Positions 6,970 to 11,687 of a stretch of 11,687 nucleotides of DNA are shown here, piece after piece. The notes under the pieces were generated by a model. It saw only the letters and a program-made list of their open reading frames with translations. It was not told the origin of the DNA and made no database searches. The translations under genes and the position numbers were made by a program. Positions within the stretch are counted from its first letter, which is position 1; each line of letters starts with the position of its first letter. This DNA comes from Nocardioides sp. (GTDB lineage Bacteria > Actinomycetota > Actinomycetes > Propionibacteriales > Nocardioidaceae), in the NCBI GenBank assembly GCA_003519585.1, contig DOWL01000089.1:1758-13444 (forward strand). Direction: 5' to 3'.

Positions 6970-7031
6970 CGTTCGTCGGAACCGCATCGGGGGTCCGGCG
7001 CGGCGGGTGTTACCACGCCTTCTGACGAACA
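6970..7031 (-). promoter_or_regulatory. Structured rplM leader, candidate autoregulatory RNA
   Basis: On the minus strand GTTCGTC (7030-7024) pairs perfectly with GACGAAC (6977-6971), extended by one U-G pair. The stem encloses about 46 nt, including a hairpin at 7019-7002 (GGCG-T-GG, loop TAACA, CC-CGCC) and a possible GGA/TCC helix. The closing arm ends 15 nt before the start codon and directly abuts the GAGAGAGA ribosome binding region. Ribosomal protein genes are often controlled by such leaders, but I know of no described actinobacterial one matching this. Confidence 0.4.
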
Positions 7032-7107
7032 CTGCCCGGCGCTCTCAAAATCGAGTGCTGTCGTCCGGGTCTGCATGGGCTGTCGTGCGACGGCTCACGC
7101 GGCAGGA

Positions 7108-7147
7108 GGCGCGACCGTCAAATGTACGGCGTCGCGCCCTGACGGTC
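7108..7147. repeat. Overlapping inverted repeats with alternative pairing
   Basis: GGCGCGAC (7108-7115) is the exact complement of GTCGCGCC (7131-7138), with CGT/ACG also able to pair inside. Overlapping it, GACCGTCA (7113-7120) is the exact complement of TGACGGTC (7140-7147). Both cannot form at once. As DNA it could be a regulator site upstream of the gltA promoter; as RNA it could be a switch if transcribed. Confidence 0.5.
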
Positions 7148-7220
7148 CAATTGCCACGACGTGCGGGGCTTCGAGGCTCGGCCGTGGACGGCCTCGCGCC
7201 TCAGCCACCGTACGGACCGG

Positions 7221-7251
7221 TTGCGGAACGTTCACGACCGCGGACTAGGTT
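7221..7251 (+). promoter_or_regulatory. gltA promoter, leaderless type
   Basis: TTGCGG at 7221-7226 as -35, a 19-bp spacer, and TAGGTT (TANNNT) at 7246-7251 as -10. The GTG start codon begins 6 nt later, so the mRNA should begin at the start codon itself. There is no purine-rich ribosome binding site at a normal distance, which agrees. Confidence 0.6.
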
Positions 7252-7257
7252 GGCGGG

Positions 7258-8559
<1,302 letters not shown>

Positions 8560-8564
8560 GCCGG

Positions 8565-8589
8565 CCGGGAGCGACGAAGGAGCTCCCGG
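8565..8589 (+). terminator. Hairpin after gltA
   Basis: CCGGGAGC (8565-8572) pairs perfectly with GCTCCCGG (8582-8589) around a 9-nt loop, starting 5 bp after the gltA stop. No T-run follows. In high-GC actinobacteria such T-less hairpins often serve as terminators or 3'-end stabilisers. Confidence 0.5.
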
Positions 8590-8603
8590 GCGAGGCTATC
8601 CCC

Positions 8604-8658
8604 GTTGAGCGAGCGCGAGGGCGGAGCTTGCTCCGACCTCGCGGCGAGTCGAAACGAC
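8604..8658. repeat. Intergenic palindromic repeat of Nocardioides-like type
   Basis: The block begins GTTGAGCGAGCGCGAGG and ends GGCGAGTCGAAACGACC. Its centre is a long hairpin: CGCGAGG (8614-8620) pairs with CCTCGCG (8637-8643) and GGAGC (8623-8627) with GCTCC (8630-8634), leaving a 2-nt loop and a GC/GA internal mismatch. From memory, sequences of the form GTTGAGCGAGCG...GTCGAAACGACC are scattered between genes in Nocardioides-like genomes. There is only one copy in this window. Confidence 0.5.
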
Positions 8659-8680
8659 CGTAACGAAGGCAGGGACTCTC

Positions 8681-9289
8681 GTGGTGAAGGGCGTCATCTG
8701 GGATCTCGGCAACGTCCTCATCGATTGGCAGCCCCACGCCGCGGTGGCGGCCGGTCTGGGAGAGGCGGAGGCGACCCGGTTCCTCGCCGCCGACGACTTC
8801 GACTTCATGGCCTTCAACCACACCCTGGACGGCGGCAGCACCTGGGCCGAGGGTGAGGCCGAGTTGCGGCGTTCCCACCCACACTGGGTGGAGCACGCCG
8901 CGGCCTATCGCGCGAACTTCCCGGCTTCGCTGGTCGGCGAGGTGCCCGGCACCGTCGACATCGTGCGCGAGCTGAGCGCGGCCGGCATCCCCATGTGGGG
9001 GCTGACCAACTGGCCCGACGAGTTCTGGCCGCACGCGCCGGAGCGGTTCGAGTTCCTCGGCCTGCTCGACGACGTCGTGGTCTCTGGCACCGAGAGGGTG
9101 GCGAAACCCGACCCGGCGATCTATGAGATCGCCGTGGCCCGCGCCGGGCTGCCGGCGTCCGACCTGGTCTTCGTCGACGACAAGCAGGCCAACGTCGTCG
9201 GCGCGATCGAGTCGGGCCTCGACGGTGTGCTGTTCACCGGCGCAGCCGACCTCCGCGTCGCCCTGCGGGAGCGCGGCCTGCCAGTCTGA
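8681..9289 (+). CDS. HAD-family phosphatase, DLGNV subgroup
   Basis: 202-residue haloacid-dehalogenase-like hydrolase, probably a cytosolic phosphatase for a small phosphorylated metabolite. Motif I is IWDLGNVLIDW with nucleophile D8; the usual second Asp is Gly10, as in the E. coli YihX (glucose-1-phosphate phosphatase) group. Motif II is T109 in LTNW, motif III is K142 in AKPDPAIYE, and motif IV is D166-D167 in VFVDDKQAN. A small helical cap lies at residues 15-90. Either GTG (8681 or 8684) could be the start; AGGGA lies 5 or 8 nt upstream. It follows the intergenic repeat 121 bp after gltA. The substrate cannot be decided from sequence; YihX-like, 2-haloacid dehalogenase-like and epoxide-hydrolase-like relatives share these motifs. 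Confidence 0.9.
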   Translation: MVKGVIWDLGNVLIDWQPHAAVAAGLGEAEATRFLAADDFDFMAFNHTLDGGSTWAEGEAELRRSHPHWVEHAAAYRANFPASLVGEVPGTVDIVRELSAAGIPMWGLTNWPDEFWPHAPERFEFLGLLDDVVVSGTERVAKPDPAIYEIAVARAGLPASDLVFVDDKQANVVGAIESGLDGVLFTGAADLRVALRERGLPV

Positions 9290-9299
9290 AGTCGGAGCC

Positions 9300-9329
9300 T
9301 TGTCAGAGGATTTGTCGAGGCCTGACACT
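9300..9329 (+). promoter_or_regulatory. Promoter for the cupin gene, leaderless type
   Basis: TTGTCA at 9300-9305, an 18-bp spacer and GACACT at 9324-9329, followed by 6 nt and the ATG at 9336. The gene lacks a Shine-Dalgarno site at a useful distance (the nearest GAGG is 15 nt away), so a leaderless mRNA is plausible. Confidence 0.5.
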
Positions 9330-9335
9330 GAACCC

Positions 9336-9803
9336 ATGACCGGGCCCTTCATCCTGCAACCCGGAGAGGGAGAGCTGCTCGACCTCGGGAACTTCGAAGC
9401 GGTGATCCTGGCGAGCGCAACCGACACATCCGGGGCATTCAGCCTGCTTCAGACGCAGAACGAGCCGCCCGAGTTCGGACCGCCCATGCACATCCACCAC
9501 GACGCAGCGGAGGCCTTTTTCGTTCTCGAGGGCAGCTACCTCATGTATCTCGAAGACCGGCACACCGAGTGTCCCCCGGGCACATTCGTCTACGTTCCGC
9601 GCGGCGTGGCACACACGTTCAAGGTGATCTCTCGAAGTCCCGGCAAGAAGTTGAACCTTTTCACGCCCGCCGCCATGCAAGGCTTCTTCGAGGAGCTGGC
9701 GGCCGCCGAGGCAGCGGGGACGGTCTCGCCAGAAGACTTGGGAGCTATCTCGGGTCACCATCACATGGAGGTCATCGGTCCCGTGCCGAACACCTACCTC
9801 TGA
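9336..9803 (+). CDS. Small single-domain cupin protein
   Basis: 155-residue beta-barrel cupin. Motif 1 is GPPMHIHHDAAEAFFVLEG, with metal ligands H52, H54 and E59; motif 2 is GTFVYVPRGVAHTF, with H93. This complete 3-His/1-Glu set suggests a metal-dependent enzyme or a small-molecule-binding protein. Relatives include quercetinase-like dioxygenases and isomerases, and I cannot choose a reaction. A helical C-terminal part (residues 108-135) carries an acidic FFEELAAAEAAG segment. It starts 46 bp after the HAD gene but has its own likely promoter. Codon choice is a little less GC-biased than in gltA (for example TTT, GTT, TCT), which could mean later acquisition. The frame is open further upstream, but those residues are antisense-like and lack a good start. 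Confidence 0.88.
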   Translation: MTGPFILQPGEGELLDLGNFEAVILASATDTSGAFSLLQTQNEPPEFGPPMHIHHDAAEAFFVLEGSYLMYLEDRHTECPPGTFVYVPRGVAHTFKVISRSPGKKLNLFTPAAMQGFFEELAAAEAAGTVSPEDLGAISGHHHMEVIGPVPNTYL

Positions 9804-9887
9804 CCGGGCTACCGCGGCCGGACTCCCGAACTAGGGGTGGCGGCGGACCGAGCGTCGCGGCCGCTCCTCGGCACGAGTGAGACTGGA

Positions 9888-9910
9888 GCCGCCGCGCAAC
9901 AGGCGGCGGC
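9888..9910. terminator. Hairpin between convergent cupin and Tudor-like genes
   Basis: GCCGCCG (9888-9894) pairs perfectly with CGGCGGC (9904-9910) around a 9-nt loop. It lies between two convergent genes, 85 bp after the cupin stop and 33 bp after the other gene's stop, so it could stop transcription from both sides. No T-runs are present. Confidence 0.5.
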
Positions 9911-9942
9911 GTGACGCGACATCCCTCGCATCCCACGCCTCG

Positions 9943-10161
9943 CTAGATCCGCGTCATCTTGCGGAAGGGGCTCGTGACGCGAACCATCTTGGGCCGGAAG
10001 TCGACGGTCACGGCGCCCGCTTCGACATGCACGACGCGGCCCATCCCGTACGAGTCGTGAGACACGAGATCGTCGATCGAGAACTGCTCGATGGTCGGCT
10101 CAGGATCAGGCTTGAAGGGGCTTGTCGCCAGGTGGCGTCGACGATCTGCTGGAGTGGTCAT
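9943..10161 (-). CDS. Small Tudor/CarD-like domain protein
   Basis: 72-residue protein (76 if the ATG at 10173 is used). After a basic, flexible N-terminus, residues 27-72 form one small beta-barrel-like module: DDLVSHDSYGMGRVVHVEAG, then AVTVDFRPKMVRVTSP and FRKMTRI. This resembles the N-terminal RNA-polymerase-interacting domain of CarD/CdnL/TRCF proteins and the Tudor domain at the C-terminus of UvrD/PcrA helicases, which bind RNA polymerase. A stand-alone domain of this size could bind RNA polymerase or nucleic acid; that is inference. It follows the DUF4193 gene by 72 bp on the same strand and probably shares its transcript. I chose the second ATG because GAGACG lies just before it, while the first ATG sits in a hairpin loop. 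Confidence 0.7.
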   Translation of the reverse strand: MTTPADRRRHLATSPFKPDPEPTIEQFSIDDLVSHDSYGMGRVVHVEAGAVTVDFRPKMVRVTSPFRKMTRI

Positions 10162-10164
10162 CGT

Positions 10165-10180
10165 CTCAAGCATCCTTGAG
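10165..10180 (-). promoter_or_regulatory. Palindrome over the start region of the Tudor-like gene
   Basis: CTCAAG (10165-10170), CATC, CTTGAG (10175-10180): a perfect 6-bp inverted repeat with a 4-bp centre, ending 4 bp before the ATG at 10161. As RNA it is a hairpin whose GAUG loop contains the alternative AUG at 10173. It could be an operator or a translation-control hairpin. Confidence 0.35.
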
Positions 10181-10233
10181 GACTGGTCGCCAAGCGAGGG
10201 ATCGGCCGTTCTGTTGCGAAAACGTGGCCGCGT

Positions 10234-10530
10234 TCAGGCACAGTCGACGCAGAGGTCTACGCCCGGGGCGGTCCGCCGGGATACGTGCTGCACGAGGAAG
10301 CATCCTGTGCAGGTGAACTCGTCGGCCTGCCGCGGCGTCACCTCGATGTCGAGGCTCTCGTGCGAAAGATCCGCGCCAGGGAGTTCGTAGGTCTCGGCCA
10401 GCTCGGTCTCGTCCTCGTCCACCTTCCCCGAGGTCTTGTCCTGCTCGCCCGAGGTGAGGCGATGTGCCTCCAGGCTCTCTTCTCTCTGTTCCTCTTCGGT
10501 CTTGCGGGATGCGTCGTAGTCGGTCGCCAT
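10234..10530 (-). CDS. DUF4193 family zinc-ribbon protein
   Basis: 98-residue protein of the actinobacterial DUF4193 family, recognisable from the start MATDYDASRKTEEE, the central YELPGADLSHESL and the C-terminal QADEFTCTGCFLVQH. Four cysteines, C74, C77, C94 and C97 (CTGC and CVDC), form a likely zinc ribbon. The first half is highly charged, acidic and probably disordered. The length is normal for the family and its function is not known. The ATG at 10530 has AGAGGA 8 nt upstream. The gene lies between the acyl-CoA synthetase (87 bp upstream) and the Tudor-like gene (72 bp downstream), all on the same strand. Pairing with a CarD/Tudor-like protein hints at a transcription-linked role, which is inference. 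Confidence 0.9.
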   Translation of the reverse strand: MATDYDASRKTEEEQREESLEAHRLTSGEQDKTSGKVDEDETELAETYELPGADLSHESLDIEVTPRQADEFTCTGCFLVQHVSRRTAPGVDLCVDCA

Positions 10531-10560
10531 ATGAAGAATCCTCTCGGGGCAGAGCGCGAA

Positions 10561-10586
10561 GGCTAGCGGCGGAAGCCGTTGTAGCC
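10561..10586 (-). terminator. Hairpin after the acyl-CoA synthetase gene
   Basis: GGCTA (10561-10565) pairs with TAGCC (10582-10586) and CGGC (10567-10570) with GCCG (10575-10578) around a GGAA loop (on the plus strand). It lies 31 bp after the synthetase stop and 30 bp before the DUF4193 start. There is no T-run, so termination is uncertain. Confidence 0.35.
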
Positions 10587-10617
10587 CTCATTGGTGGCCC
10601 GTCCCTTGAGCGATGGC

Positions 10618-11687
<1,070 letters not shown>

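Larger units (their letters stand above)
6956..7257. other. Divergent intergenic region between rplM and gltA
   Basis: 302 bp with no credible gene. Going from rplM to gltA it holds the foldable rplM leader (6970-7031), a hairpin group with two mutually exclusive pairings (7108-7147), and the gltA promoter (7221-7251). I could not identify a convincing promoter for rplM; TTGAGA-like and TAACAC-like hexamers occur but with poor spacing. Confidence 0.7.

Noticed and set aside
8605..8856. 83-codon plus-strand frame starting in the intergenic repeat
   Set aside because: It runs out of frame through the start of the HAD gene and translates the palindromic repeat; no independent support.
9123..9335. 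Upstream extension of the cupin frame into the HAD gene
   Set aside because: The residues are a shadow of the HAD gene, and the cupin fold starts after the ATG at 9336.

Overview
The window is high-GC DNA with strong G/C preference at third codon positions, many GTG starts and TANNNT-type promoters placed for leaderless mRNAs. Together with an acidic N-terminal extension on ribosomal protein S9, a DUF4193 protein and the gene order rplM-rpsI-glmM, this points to an actinobacterium, most likely Nocardioidaceae/Propionibacteriales. The genus assignment is inference. I see no rRNA, tRNA, CRISPR array, transposase or phage gene.

Layout. (1) 3-683 (+): the 3' part of an OmpR/PhoB-type response regulator whose receiver and DNA-binding domains are joined by an unusually long Ala/Pro linker. 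(2) 690-4240 (-): an envelope cluster read right to left: a secreted protein of four beta-sandwich repeats, a membrane-bound family-2 glycosyltransferase, and a lipoprotein whose start overlaps the glycosyltransferase stop by 4 bp. It converges on the regulator with only 6 bp between them. (3) 4285-4566: a C-terminal remnant of a GNAT acetyltransferase, cut off where a 98-bp block of four 11-bp inverted repeats begins. (4) 4586-6955 (-): the housekeeping run rplM-rpsI-glmM. (5) 6956-7257: a 302-bp divergent intergenic region with a foldable rplM leader, a set of competing hairpins and a leaderless gltA promoter. (6) 7258-9803 (+): citrate synthase, a structured intergenic repeat, a HAD-family phosphatase and a small cupin protein. 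(7) 9943-11687 (-): an AMP-forming acyl-CoA synthetase (its N-terminus lies beyond the window), a DUF4193 zinc-ribbon protein and a small Tudor/CarD-like protein.

How the parts work together. rplM and rpsI make ribosomal proteins and glmM makes glucosamine-1-phosphate for peptidoglycan, a common growth-linked pairing in actinobacteria. gltA feeds the TCA cycle. The least described part is the 690-4240 cluster. A processive-type glycosyltransferase translationally coupled to a lipoprotein and preceded by a secreted repeat protein looks like a dedicated surface-glycan or exopolysaccharide assembly unit. The adjacent response regulator could control it, but the sequence does not prove that. The best non-coding signals are the four-copy inverted-repeat block at 4469-4566, the rplM leader and the GTTGAGCGAGC...GTCGAAACGACC intergenic repeat at 8604-8658.
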